Assembly: GCA_964019165.1 (NCBI GenBank)
Contig: OZ025273.1
Coordinates: forward strand, 16,784,714-16,848,713
Reading direction: 5' to 3'
Length of the DNA stretch: 64,000 nucleotides
DNA from: Mastigias papua
Taxonomy: Eukaryota; Cnidaria; Scyphozoa; Rhizostomeae; Mastigiidae
Part shown: piece by piece, positions 11,084-22,461 of the stretch
How the letters are laid out: each line of letters opens with the position of its first letter
Numbering within the stretch: position 1 is the stretch's first letter
Program-made: the position numbers and the translations under genes
The notes under the pieces: model-generated
Database searches by the model: none
The model's input: only the letters and a program-made list of their open reading frames with translations
Told to the model about the DNA's origin: nothing

Positions 11084-11790
11084 ACCACCCATCACGAACC
11101 AAAGGCTATAAAACTGTGGTCCATCCCTGGCCCTAGCTAACATTGTTGGTGGTATTTTCTCAACAAAGACAAAGTGCCCACTCTAAAACCTCTTTCCCTT
11201 TACTTCTTCAACATGGTGGGGGCTTGTTTGAGGGGGGGCTCATTAACAATGTGAAGTTCTAGCATGGGGGCTTATTTGAGGGGGGGCTTAGTCAAGGGGG
11301 GAGGCTACTTCAAGGATGTAATGTAAGTCAATGTTTGATGTGATTAATGTGATTTTTTAATGATTAAAGTGATTAATTTGTGATTAATTTGTGATTATTT
11401 TGAACTTAATCACAGAATGCGAAAGTGCTCTCAAATGAGTTCCTGTGCAATAAAACTTGTTTCAATATGCCAAGGTAGCGAAAGATACAAATAAAATGAA
11501 AATACATGAAAATACGGTAAACCCCTGGGGGGTACCTGATTCCTAAGTGATACTGGACATGCCACTCATATGGATGGGTTTTTCCGTTAAGTGAGCCTTC
11601 AGCTTAACAAATGCGTGAATTACAAATGAAGCACAAAAGGTAATGGAAGTTTAAGAATAACGTACAACCTGAGATAAACACTCGCTTGGGTCTTTTCTGT
11701 AACTTTATTTAAAACATCAACAGCTAAACATGATGAATAATGCATCTATTTGGCCCTATGATTGGCCAAGTAGCACCTATTCACCATTGT
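11084..11790. other. Intergenic: G-rich and GATTAA low-complexity repeats
   Basis: 11215-11305 holds two copies of a G-rich unit (GGGGGCTTRTTTGAGGGGGG). 11336-11400 is a run of imperfect GTGATTAAT repeats. No gene is visible. Confidence 0.55.
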
Positions 11791-12610
11791 TTACTTGAAG
11801 AGTCCAAGTGAAAAAACGAACTCTTTTTGTTTACACAAGACTGGGCTTTGAGTCTTGATGTAAACCGATTCCAAAACACCTAAACGAAAGGACAATCTTG
11901 CTTGCCCAATGATCCAAAAATTATCGTCTGTATATGTTTTGGCGCATTCTGGATTTGTTAGAAGATGTTGTCCTATGGCCGAATCACTTTTCATTTTAGA
12001 ATTAGAGTTTTTACACGTACGAGGTGGCTGTTCTCTTGTTATAGTCTTTTTCATCCTGATGCTTGTGGGTACATGTTGTTTTATTCTATCTGCTAACCTC
12101 TGCGTTGTGCGCCCTACGTACCGAGCTTCACATCGGCACGAAAATTCGTAAACTACAGAGCTTTTTTGAGTGGCAGGAACGCTATCTTTTTTAGCAGATG
12201 GTAGCATGACCCTAGTAGTATAAACCACATGGGGCTTCACAGCATAAAGGCAAGGTGTAATGGCTTTATTACTTCGGTTTTCAAATTTTGATGAAACATT
12301 TCCAATCCAGGGCACTTTCAGGTAAACCGGGCACTCTTCAGGACCAAACTGTTTTTCTGATGAAATGTTGGCAAGTTTTTCCTTAAGAAACAAGGACATC
12401 TTCTGGATATCCATTGCCAATTAAAAGTTGTTTTATTGTGTCCAGCTCAGAATCTAACTTAGTTTTAGAGCAAATCATACGTGCCCTATGAACTAAGGCG
12501 TTGATTAGGTTGATTTTCCTAGCTTTTGGGCAGAAGGAATTCCAACGGATGTATTGACCAGTAAACGTTGGCTTCCTGCAAAGCTTAGTACAATAGTGCC
12601 AAACCCTTTA
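11791..12610 (-). pseudogene. Penelope-like retroelement 3' part (RT thumb + GIY-YIG endonuclease)
   Basis: The 209-residue ORF (11791-12420) ends in a GIY-YIG endonuclease of Penelope type: VVYEFSCRC, ARYVGRTTQRLADRI, GQHLL and a conserved E in GVLESVYI. The CRC motif before the YVG is characteristic of Penelope GIY-YIG domains. Upstream, in another frame, 12390-12610 encodes the C-terminal RT region (RKPTFTGQYIRWNSFC, INALVHRARMIC, LLIGNGYPEDV), so a frameshift separates RT from the linker near 12390-12420. The element is 5'-truncated, as is usual for such retroelements, and lies on the minus strand. It separates the SWIM/YqaJ remains from the gypsy fragment. Confidence 0.85.
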
Positions 12611-12834
12611 CCATATATAGAACTGAAATTATGCAAAAAGGAGAAATACAATAAAAATGTTATTTGCATAATACAACGACCAGCTGCAGAGCAACTTTGC
12701 TCACGTTCAAATATGGAACCATCGTGATAATGTTCCAAGTAATATGTTGCATGTTGCAGTCAAGTTCCTATGTAATAGTTTGCTGCAAAAACAACTATTG
12801 ACACAAATGGCAAACATACAATGGCGGGGACCAT

Positions 12835-15215
12835 CTATATCACAACATTACCTGTCGGCGACAAGTTGGAATCAGAAGCACTATCTACATCGGCAGTAAT
12901 CCGCAACTCCTCAGTAACGAAACTGTCGGATGGCAAATCTGACTCAGCGAGATCTGGTGACGTGTCGCCTACAGGCGGTAAAGGACCAATGGGACGATCG
13001 GCGGGATCGTAAAATGGCTTCAGACAGTTCGCATGGACTGGTACGGACACTACTTGATTGTCTAAAGTGCACAACCTGAAATGGACTGGCGACAGCTTAT
13101 GAACAATGCGATAAGGACTGTGACAATTATGACTCAGTTTCTTGGACAGGCCTTTCTTTGTTTTTGGTGTAAATACCCAAACTTTGGAACCAACATCATA
13201 ATGAACTGGTGCACTGTTTTTATCGTACTGGAGCTTCATGTGTTGTTGTGCAAGGTGCGTATTGCTATGTATAGTCTGTTGAGCATCCTCAAGGTTTTGC
13301 ACAATATGAGCGTGATGCTCGGTGACAGATGGCAAACGATTAGATGTTGATAATAACAAAGCAGCATGGATAGGGAGTCTGGGTTCTCGATCATACAAGA
13401 GGTAGAATGGAGAATCTCCCGTAGCTGCATTAGGCAAAACCCGATACACAAAGAGAACCATAGGGATGTGCTTATCCCAATCCTTTTGGTTGGAACTGAC
13501 GTACATGGAGAGACCTTCCGTTAAACTAGTATTAAATCTTTCAACCATCCATCCATCTGAGGATGGTATGCAGTGGTGTGCTGCCAACAAGTGTTACCGA
13601 GATGGCAAACTTCCTTCACGTTAGTGGCAAGAATGTTGGGTCCTCGATCAGACAATAATGTACGTGGTGCACTATGGTGCGCAACAATGTCATCCACAAG
13701 TAGCTGAGTGATCTGAGGAGCTTCAATTGATGGCAAAGCAAAAGCCTCAGGCCAGCATGTATAGTAATCCGAAAAGACTATGATGTAGTGATTACCATCA
13801 TTTGGTACCGGTAAAGCACCAAGGATATCCATTGCAATCCTATCAAAGGCTCCTTCAACTGGGATAGGCAACAGGGGGCTTTACGCTGACCCCTTGGAAC
13901 TTTTTCATTGCACAGTTGACACAAGTGCGACACCAATGATTGATATCTTGGAACACAGCAGCCCAAAGATAATGATGATGAATCTTTTTCTAGGTTTTAT
14001 GGGTGCTAAAATGGCTAGCAATAGGCGAGTCATGACAAGCAGATATGACCTCATGATGTAAGGAGGCTGGGATTACGACCTGAGAACACAGAGCCTTAAG
14101 GTGTTGTTTTCCAGGTGTCCAGAGATGGCACAGGAGACCATTGCCATCGAGATAATAAGAATCAATGTGCAAAAGCAGAGAGTGAGCTTCCTTATCTTCA
14201 GTAGGTAAGTCTGATGTTTCAAGGTACTGCATAAGTAGAGCAAGGTCTAGGTCTTTACGCTGTAAAGTGTGCAACATGGCTGAAGGAGGACATGGTGGCT
14301 CAATACCACTTGCAGGCAATGTGACCTGGGCCGCTGGCGAGACAGAAAGGAGACTAACATAAGAGCGATGAGAAAGGGCATCTGTGTTTCCATTTGAAGC
14401 ATCTGCACGATGAATAATGTCAAAGTGGTACTGCTGTAGTTGCAAAGCCCAGCATGCAAGTCTACCTGTCGGATCTTTGATACGCATGAGCCAAGAAAGG
14501 CTCCCATGATTTGTATGAATATACAACTTGTTCCCTGCAAGATAGGGCAGATAGCGTTTGACACCGTTGACTACAGCCAGGGCTTCTCTTTCTGTCATGC
14601 TATACTTTTTCTCCCCATTATTAAGCTCTCTCCCCCCATATGCAAAAACACATTCCTTACCATTAATATACTGGCCTAACATATAGCCTAACGCAGACTG
14701 GCTTGCAACCGTGTACAAGTGAAAAGGCTGATTAACATCAGGGTATTCAAGAATAGGTGCAGAACATAAATGACGCTTCAAATCAAGGAACGCTTCTTCA
14801 AACTCGGGAGTCCACACAAAAACAATATCCTTACAAGTAACTCTGTTCATTTTAGCAGTCGGCGGTGGCGGCAGCAAAGGCGAAGACATGTTAGCAAAAT
14901 TATGTACAAAATGACGGTAATAGTTGGCAAGTCCCAAAAAACTACAAACATCCTTCACAGAGGTAGGCCGAGGGAAGGACGGAATGGCGAAGATTTTATC
15001 TGGGTCTGGTGACATTCCATTAGCTGACACCACAAAGCCCAGTCTCAGCAAAATGACACTTGGAAGGCTTAAGCTTCGAGTTAGCTTGACAGAATCATTC
15101 GAATACTAACTGTAAGCAGGACAAATGTTCCTCAAGACTCGGAGCAAAGATGATTATGTCATTAATGTAAATGAGACAACGCTTCCATTCAAGGCCATGG
15201 AGTACACATGACAAA
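12835..15215 (-). pseudogene. Degraded Ty3/gypsy pol fragment (RT end to integrase)
   Basis: On the minus strand the order is RT catalytic box (15150-15210, here YIND), a stop, RT connection (SPDPDKI, FLGLANYYRHFVHNF), RNase H (14000-15051 ORF), the integrase zinc region (14050), the integrase core (13521-13871, GAFDRIAMDILGALP) and the C-terminal part (12835-13590, GSKVWVFTP). At least three frame changes occur. Key residues are lost: the RT box has N for D, the RNase H starts YTVAS where YTDAS is expected, and TNH replaces TDH. No LTR is found at either side and it is cut at 15215 next to the THAP transposase. It is clearly an old, dead copy, distinct from the chromodomain gypsy at 26149. 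Confidence 0.85.
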
Positions 15216-15227
15216 AAATCTCTACTT

Positions 15228-16690
15228 TAGTGTTGTTGTTCTCTTCATGTCTTCTGTTTGATCAGTGGTGGCTGAAGATTACAGATAGAGGCACAAGTCC
15301 TTACTATGTCATCAGCAAGAGGAAGCATATTCATAGGAAAAATGGTTTTCAAAATTTTAAATTCTTTAATTTAATTGATTGCCCTTTCCATATGGATCCT
15401 CAGGTTTGCAACTTCTTTGGTTTTTCTACATTCTTCAGTTGTCATCTGAGATTTGACTCTTGCTCCAGGTGGGACACTCAGTTTACAATAATAATGAAGG
15501 AGATCGTCCTGTATCTGGAACCCACGGTCTGCCATAACGTCATCCCCATATTCTACTTGCTTGTAAAAAGAGCTGTCTTGGCAAATATGCTTGTCAGTGG
15601 TCCGTCCACCATAGCAGTCTGAGATGAACATGATAAAGCCCGAGGGTGCAATAGCAATCAAGACTTTCATAGTGTTGTGCTTTTTATACTCGGACCATGT
15701 AGCTGCTTGGATGTCAACACTTTGGTTGCTCAATGAAAATTTCTGTGCAGTCAATAATACCTACCACTTTTTGGTACTTGGGTAACAACATAGCAGGCAG
15801 ATGTGATCTGATGACATCTCTTGGGAGCCAAATCAACATTGATTCACCAGAGAGTTTGCTTACAAGTTTAACCCAAGTTGTAAACATGACGGAACATGTA
15901 CTTGGGGAAATGCAAAATCTGTCAGCTAAGTCTTCAGTAAACAATCCTAGCCTCAGTCGTATCAGTACCAAGAAGAACTGGTCCCTTCCACAAACTTTCT
16001 GAACAGGGCACCTTATGTGAGATACTCTAGACGCAAAAATGCGTTTACTTCCTCTCCAGAAAACTATCTTTGGTAGACAGGGCTTGATCCAAGTAAACAT
16101 CAAGTTGAACATAGAAATAGTTGTTATACCTGTGTAGAACTTCATCTTTTTATCAGTTTTAATGTTGGACCAAGAAAACGGTTGCGTATTTGAGTTTGAA
16201 GATACTATGAAACCTTTAATTTGACTTTTTGATCTATCTTTCTCAAGAGATAGTGCCTGGAGTTGCTCTGACAGACTTAAAAGTAATGAATCCTTTTCAA
16301 GACAATCTTTGCAGATACTAGATACTGCAGGCTTCTTTGCACCTGAGTTATTTGCCCTTTCAGATGACTCTTCCCCTGCCTCAAACAAACAATCGGCACA
16401 TTGAGGATCCTTTCGAATCAAAGTTCTCCTCAGTTTCTTTGCAGCCTTTTGATATCCTAAGTTTAGGGTTGGAGTAGGATTCTGTAACCTGGGTTTTCCG
16501 TCAACAAAGTGCAGAGAACAAACTAAATCACTGTCACCTGGCATCCATTTGGCATTCTTTTTGGTGGTTCTGTTCACACGTCGAATCCACTAATTCCTTG
16601 ATGCAGCATTTACAAGTATGCTTGGGAACCGATGCAAGGTATAAGGGAGTGGGCAAGGGCATTCTTTGTGTAACAGTCCTGGATGCTCTG
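15228..16690 (-). pseudogene. THAP-domain DDE transposase, ISL2EU-like
   Basis: The N-terminus (16580-16690, with one stop) and the ORF start give a THAP finger: HRFPSI, then KWMPGDSDLVCSLHF, with the C-x2-H of the fold. A helix-turn-helix region follows (LIRLRLGLFTEDLADRFCIS), then a DDE_Tnp_4 core: D in GIIDCTE, D in DVMADRGF, E in HMERAI. One frameshift lies at 15714-15754 (between EQPK and SVDIQAAT), and a stop follows AIN at 15371, after which the frame continues to about 15230 with PLADDIVRTC. This layout fits the ISL2EU group of the PIF-Harbinger/ISL2EU assemblage. As I recall, such elements also carry a YqaJ-type second gene, which makes the fragments at 10292-11083 candidates for its partner. 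Confidence 0.75.
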
Positions 16691-16715
16691 CACATAGCGC
16701 TTGTCACTACCTAGC

Positions 16716-16918
16716 TGTTAAGATTATAGAATTCGAGAACAACACCAATAAAAGATATGTGTATGCAATCAAAATAACAGAATCAACAGACTAACTAAAT
16801 GTCAACAAAACAAGTTTCTTATCAAGCGTTAAAGTCATGTTATTGTCTCAAGTCTTCCAGCGTTAAATCATTGCGTAATAATGTCAATAATTGAGATGTA
16901 AATCAAATTTTTTTTACA
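16716..16918 (-). repeat. 3' LTR of the split Ty1/copia element
   Basis: 203 bp, TG..CA ends (TGTTAAGATTATAG ... TTTACA). It is preceded by the duplication CTAGC (16711-16715) and followed by a polypurine tract that reads CTCCCACTTGATG on the plus strand, the same tract as in the copia at 47438. Confidence 0.9.
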
Positions 16919-16959
16919 CTCCCACTTGATGAAAATCTTAAGTAGTCATTTCCTCTTAC

Positions 16960-17625
16960 TTATTCTTGAACACCAATTAAGCAGCGCAATTTCTCAAACC
17001 GTTCTTTTCCCAGTCCTTTAGTTAGACTGTCTGCAAGCATCTTGTTTGACTCACAATATTCAACATCTATTTGTTTTCTTTGAATAACTTCTTGAATAAC
17101 GTGACATTTAAGGTCTATGTGTTTTGTTCGAGAGTGATTGCTAGGGTTCTTGGATAGAATGATTTTGCCTTGATTATCTTCAAATAATTTGGTTGGTTTT
17201 GGCTGTTCAACTGTCAAACTTTCTAACAGGCGCTTAAGCCATATCGCTTCCTTTGTGGCAAAACTCATAGCAATGTATTCTGCCTCCGTTGATGGTAAAG
17301 CCACTATGGCTTGTCTTTTACTTCTCCAGGATATTGTGCAGCCAGCAACTTGAAATATATATCCAGAAGGTGATCTTCTTGTCTCAGTGTCTCCACCCCA
17401 ATCTGCATCAACGTAACCATTTAATGTTAGATCTTTCATGTTGCCACCATATTTCAAACAGTAGTGTAAAGTTCCTTTAAGACATCGGAATACTCTTCTT
17501 AACTCCTTGCCAATGCTCTTGAGATGGGTTTGACATGAACTGACTACGTTTTCCAATAGCAGTAGACAAATCTGGTCTTGTTGCAATCGCTGCATTCTGA
17601 AATACCCAGGTTCTGAGAAGCGAGA
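16960..17625 (-). pseudogene. Ty1/copia RNase H domain (3' half of split element)
   Basis: The frame encodes a copia RNase H: YVDADWGGDTETRRSPSGYI, SKRQAIVALPSTEAEYIA, FEDNQGKIIL and RTKHIDLKCH, which hold the D-E-D residues in place, and ends at GVQE. Upstream of residue 35 the reading shifts: 17500-17625 encodes AAIATRPDLSTAIG and SNPSQEHWQGVK in another frame, the conserved link between RT and RNase H. The RT itself is absent. The boundary with the SF3-helicase gene lies near 17625-17640. Confidence 0.85.
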
Positions 17626-17639
17626 ATCACCCAGCTGCA

Positions 17640-18542
17640 ATTGCTTTCCCTAAGACATCTTCGGCAATATGGAACCGTTTTTCACATAAGAAAGGCAAAG
17701 CTGCACAGAAGAAACGGCATAGTAACTTGGAGGTCTCCAACATCATTGTCTTGCACAGCATTGACTCCAAGGTACATCTCATTGCTCTGGCAAAAAAGAG
17801 AAAAACGAATGGTGACAGCAGGCTGTATGAGTTTGTATTGAATAGAGGTGAAAAAAGAGTACACGAACTCATACAGTATGTATGGTCAATGGAAAGGGCG
17901 CAGCAAACGTTGGACAGGAGGTCAATGTCCCGCATTGATCTCCTTAAAAAGGCCTATAATAATATGTGTATCTGTCAAGGTGAGTGGTTGCAGTGTGCCA
18001 AGCAGATTCTCTGTAACAATGGCATTGAGCAAAGCATATTTGCTGATGCCGTTATTACGTTACTCGCCATGGGTCGCAGGAAGGGCTGTAATATATATAT
18101 TACGGGTCCAGTGAACTGTGGCAAAACATTCATTCTTGACCCCTTACAAGTTATTTATAACACTGTCCTTTCACCTGCGACTTGTTCATATGCGTGGCTA
18201 GGGGTTGAAGACAAAGAAGTTATCTTTTTGAATGACTTTCGGTATACTCCAGCTATCTTACCTTGGAATGACAGGCTATTGTTGTTAGAAGGCCACACCG
18301 TCCATTTCGCTGCACATAAAACCACCTATGCTAGGGATATTGAGTTTACCAGCGACACTCCAGTTTTTGCCACGTCCAAGTCTCCCATAGTCTTCATCAT
18401 AGGCTCCAGTATTGATGAGAGAGACAGAAATGATGGATGTCAGATGGAGAAAGTTTCACTTTTTCCATCAGATTCCCATTTCCTCTCAAAAGACAGTGAC
18501 ACCATGCGGCACTTATTTTGCACACCTTATACTCGACGTGGT
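17640..18542 (+). pseudogene. SF3-helicase-like Rep/NS1-type protein, interrupted by a LINE
   Basis: An ATP-driven superfamily 3 helicase fold of the kind used by small DNA viruses and Rep-type replicons. In the 17727 frame, Walker A is GPVNCGKT (residues 127-134), Walker B EVIFLNDF (164-171) and motif C DTPVFATSK (210-218). The frame is open upstream to about 17637, where copia sequence begins, so the N-terminus is cut off and no endonuclease or Rep nicking domain is visible. A small indel near 18415 moves the C-terminal part into another frame. A LINE sits at 18543-21900; the last codons resume at 21901 and stop at 21919-21921. Similar uncharacterised proteins occur in cnidarian and sponge genomes as I recall. 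Origin as an endogenous viral gene or a transposon gene is undecided. Confidence 0.65.
18529..18542. repeat. LINE target-site duplication, left copy
   Basis: ATACTCGACGTGGT, 14 bp, identical to 21901-21914 at the other side of the LINE. Confidence 0.9.
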
Positions 18543-18811
18543 CTTGGGCATTGACCTTAAACTGCACCCTGGGGTTCCCTTGAGCAAGGTTAGCACCCTA
18601 TAGCTCCCCGTGCCAGGGTTACAGTGAAGCTGTTGGCAGCAGGACAGGGGATTTTCATGAAGGGCTGGAATGATATACTCATATAGACGGCTGTCATGAT
18701 ATTATGTCTGGTGTGAGTACAATCCAATTGGAAAATCGGCAGAGATAACTTGCCTAGTTAGCAGGCACTGCGAACAAAGAAAGAACGTAGGAGGCTCTAC
18801 TTTGTTATCAT

Positions 18812-19990
18812 TTGTTTTTCCTCCTGACTACTCTCCATGATATGATGGACATGAATAAAATTCCATACCACATCGGTCGTCACGTGGGTTATCAAGGGCC
18901 GCGTTGTCCAGTGGGTAACCAGGCTGGCAATGTCAAGTATGCTACTGGAAAGCAACTTAGAACCAGATTTAGTATTGGTGCATGGAATGTAAGAAAGATG
19001 AAGGAAAGTGGCAAACTACACACTATTTGTGATGAAATGGATAGAAATAAACTAGAAATACTAGGAATTGCTGAGACAAATTGGACTGACAGAGGTAGTT
19101 TTAAAACTCATGAAAACAAGACTGTAATCTACTCAGGAAAGGATGAAGGACATGGATATAGTAATGGAGTTGCAGTCATTTTATCAAAGGAATCAGCTAG
19201 GTCATTAATTGGGTATAATCCTATATTTGATAGAATACTTCATGTCAGAATACAAGCTAAACCATACAACATCAGTTTAATTCAATGCTATGCACCAACT
19301 GTGGCAGCTAGTGATGAAGCTAAACCATACAACATCAGTTTAATTCAATGCTATGCACCAACTGTGGCAGCTAGTGATGAGGAAATGGAAGACTTCTATA
19401 ACATGCTGCAAGAAGCCATTGATAATACTCAAAACCGAGATATTGCAAGTGTGATGGGAGACTTCAATGCAAAAATAGGAAAGATAAACTACAATTCTGA
19501 TATCTGTGGAATATATGGTCTAGGAGACCAGAACGAGAGAGGTGCAAATCTTTTAGAGTTTTGTAGTGTTAATAATCTAGCTGTTGCAAACACACTTTTT
19601 CAACATCACCCAAGACATCTCTACACCTGGGTGTCACCTGATAGGAAAACACGCAATCAACTTGATTACTTTATGATCAATAAGAAATGGAAAGGCAGTT
19701 TACAAAATGTGAAAACAAGACCAGGGTCTGATTGTAATAGTGATCACCAGCTGCTTGTAATTGACCTACATTTTAGACTAAAAAAGGTACAAAAACCACC
19801 AGACATGTTAAGATTTGACTATATGACTATAAGTGATGACTATAGAGTTGAGATTACTAATCGTTTTGAATCTTTGCTTCAGTGTGATGATGACAAAACA
19901 CCAAATGAACTATGGGAAGATGGCAAGAATAGTATACTTAGCGCTGCAAAGGGGCATATTCCCAGAAGAAGAAAAAAGAACTATCAATAG
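18812..19990 (+). pseudogene. LINE apurinic-type endonuclease domain
   Basis: Encodes an exonuclease-endonuclease-phosphatase domain that nicks target DNA for LINE insertion. Visible motifs are GAWNVRKMKESGKL, GIAETNW (catalytic E), VMGDFNAKIG and the SDHQLL histidine box, in the right order. An exact 63-bp tandem duplication (19256-19318 and 19319-19381) repeats AKPYNISLIQCYAPT and following residues in frame, which would insert 21 residues into a core strand. The frame stops at 19990; coding resumes at once in another frame. Confidence 0.85.
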
Positions 19991-21892
19991 ATCTCGAACC
20001 AAACTACTAATGAAGTAGAAAAACGGAGACAACTCAAAGCTAAAGGTTTAAATAATAATGTCAAAGTAACAGAGTACAATAAACAAAATGCATTAGTCCA
20101 ACGAATGATGAGAAAAGACAAAGAGAAATACATTAATGAGCAATGCAAGCACATTGAAGACAAGTCCATTACCAATTCAATTAAAGACCTTTATCAAGGT
20201 GTTAAAACTCTAACAAATAAATCCAAACCAACAAGTGATACAAGTAAAGATGAAAATGGTAATATTCTTGGTGAAGCGGAAGAGGTGAAAGAAAAATGGG
20301 CTCAATATAGTACAGATCTTTATAAGAAAAATCCCACAACACACATTTGTAGTAAACGATAAAGAAGACTTGCCGCCATTATATTCTGACGTGGCTAAAG
20401 CAATTAACGAATTAAAAGCTAATAAAAGTCTGGGTTTTGACGATATTACAGCAGAGTTAGTAAAATGTGGAGACAACAATGTCGTCAGTTACTTTCTCAA
20501 GCTCTGTATGTCGATTTGGTTAAAGAAAACATGGCCAGATGACTGGGTTAAATCTGTATGTGTACCAATTCCGAAGAAAGGGGACACTTTACAGTGCTGT
20601 AACAATAGAGCCATTGCACTCATAAGCCATTGCAGTACAATTCTGCTGAAAATCATTGCTGGTAGAATGCAAACTAAATTAAAGGAGGAAAGTAGTGAGG
20701 AGCAGGCAGGATTTCGATCTGGCATGGGCACATGGGATCAGATTCTAAATCTAAAGATGGTTATAGAAAAGAACAGAGAATATGGTAGAAATATATATTT
20801 ATGCTTTATAGAATACAGAATAGCTTTTGATATTGTGTCCCATGAATTACTCTGGAAAGGAATGCTTGATATGGGATTCTCTAGTCACATAGTTGATCTC
20901 ATAAAGGGCCTATATACTGACCAAAATGCAACTGTAAGAACAACACACTGATTAACTGTAGACTTTAGAATTGAAAAAGGTTTGCGACAAGGATGCATCT
21001 TATCCCCACATCTATTCACCATTTATTCTGAAGTAATTATGAGAACTGCCCTTGAGGGTTTTGAAGGTACAGTAGAGATTGGTGGAAGGAGTATTACAAA
21101 TCTGAGATATGCAGATGACATTGTGTTAGTAGGTGGTAGTATAGAAGAGTTGCAGAATATAGTAAATAGGGTCCATGAAGCTAGTAGCCAAGCAGGTCTA
21201 TACCTCAATACAAGCAAAACCAAGGTCATGAAGATCATTAGAGTTCCTGTGCAAAATGAACAAAGCGATATAAGTGTTAACGGACAAGTTATAGAAAACG
21301 TGAAAGATTTTGTTTATCTTGGAGCAATGATTACCGAAAATTATGAAGATTCTAAAGAAATCAAGAGACATATTACTATTGCAAAAAATGCAATGATTTC
21401 ACTTGTTAAAATTTGGAAAGACAGAGCAATTTCAAGTACTACAAAGAAAAGACTTTTAACATCCTTGGTCTTTACTTTAGTATTGCTACTTATGGATCTG
21501 AGTGCTGGATACTAAACACAACTGAGAAAAATAAAATTAACTCCTTTGAGCTGTGGTCCTATCGACGCTTATTAAGAATCAATTGGACTGAGAAAAAGAC
21601 TAATGAATACGTTTTAGGTAAAATTAGAACTAGTGAAAGACTGCTAACTGCCATTGTTAAGCGAAAAATGGCTTTTGTCGGACATATAGTCAGAAAAGAT
21701 GACATTTGCAAAGACTTATTAAGTGGGACTGTGTATGGGAAAAGAGGAAGAGGTAGACCAAAGACCAGGTACAGCGATAACATTCGAGAATTTGGTGGGA
21801 ATCGGAGCTTTGTTGGTTTATATCGACTAGCACAGAATAGACAAGGATGGAGAGCCACGGCTGTTCACCTAAATGAACTTCCCGTCCAATGA
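19991..21892 (+). pseudogene. LINE reverse transcriptase, multiply frameshifted
   Basis: Coding pieces at 20105-20362, 20370-20951, 20982-21515 and 21413-21892 together cover a LINE RT. Motifs are LKANKSLGFDDITAELVKCG, VPIPKKGDT, AGFRSGMGTWDQI, LRQGCILSPHLF and the catalytic box YADDIVLV. The tail has the CWILN, HIVRKDD and GKRGRGRPKTRYSDNI motifs usual at the end of RTE-like and related LINE proteins. Stops or frameshifts separate each piece, so the copy is dead. Confidence 0.85.
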
Positions 21893-21900
21893 TGATGATG

Positions 21901-21921
21901 ATACTCGACGTGGTAGAATGA
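21901..21921 (+). pseudogene. Displaced last codons of the SF3-helicase gene
   Basis: After the right copy of the LINE duplication (21901-21914), the helicase frame continues for two codons and ends in TGA at 21919-21921. The LINE therefore landed just inside the 3' end of the coding sequence. Confidence 0.65.
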
Positions 21922-21989
21922 TGGGTAGCAAAAGGTATAATAGCCCCCCACAGTCTTTATGGAATCTGTGCTATTGTATACATATGCCT

Positions 21990-22035
21990 TGACAATAAGA
22001 CACTGCGGGCTATATCCCGCAGTGTCTTGTTGTCA
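21990..22035. other. Strong 20-bp stem-loop downstream of the SF3 gene
   Basis: Stem TGACAATAAGACACTGCGGG pairs with CCCGCAGTGTCTTGTTGTCA (one non-Watson-Crick position), with a six-base loop CTATAT. It lies about 70 bp past the stop. It could be a replication-origin hairpin of a Rep-type element or a small element end; the sequence alone cannot decide. Confidence 0.7.
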
Positions 22036-22052
22036 TTTATACTACAGTTCAC

Positions 22053-22461
22053 ACGGTTTACACCCACAGTTTACACTTGTAAAATGCTCTATATTTCTTC
22101 TTACAATATGTATTTAACATTTGTAAACTATGTAAAAGATGTACACAGTTTGTGTACATCCGATGGAGCTCTTAAAAGTGTGTAGAACACGCTGTAGTAA
22201 CAGAAAAATCAACATTTCTCGATGGTTTACACGTCTGAAGACTTAAGACTCAGATCATGTGACTTTTGATAGAAAAATTTTGTAAACCGTGCAGTTTTCC
22301 TTCATTACTGCAAAATATGTATATGAAAAAAATAATACAAAAATCACTGCCAGATGTACAACGATTGCATACATCTCGTACAGTAGTCAGTTTCCCCCTT
22401 ATTTCAAGTGAAATGACCTTTTTCAGTAGATTTTCAAGTGTAAACTGTGAGTGTAAACCGT
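22053..22461. mobile_element. 409-bp MITE with paired iteron-like motifs
   Basis: The ends are inverted copies: ACGGTTTACAC plus, 13 bp on, CACAGTTTACAC at 22053-22076, mirrored at 22438-22461. Two more copies of GGTTTACAC lie inside at 22224 (+) and 22282 (-). A perfect palindrome GATGTACACA-GTT-TGTGTACATC is at 22138-22160. No ORF and no clear target duplication. It looks like a miniature element, or the origin region of the mobile element that carried the SF3 gene. Confidence 0.6.

Larger units (their letters stand above)
18543..21900 (+). mobile_element. RTE-like LINE, full length but with broken ORF
   Basis: The element is bounded by a 14-bp target-site duplication and ends in a short ATG/TGA repeat tail (21888-21900), typical of RTE-clade LINEs. 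It has a 5' untranslated part (18543-18811), an endonuclease region and a reverse transcriptase region with at least four interruptions. It is inserted in the final codons of the SF3-helicase gene. Confidence 0.85.

Noticed and set aside
22053..22461. Iteron cluster as a proven replication origin
   Set aside because: The ends are inverted repeats of a possible MITE; linkage to the helicase gene is not shown by the sequence.
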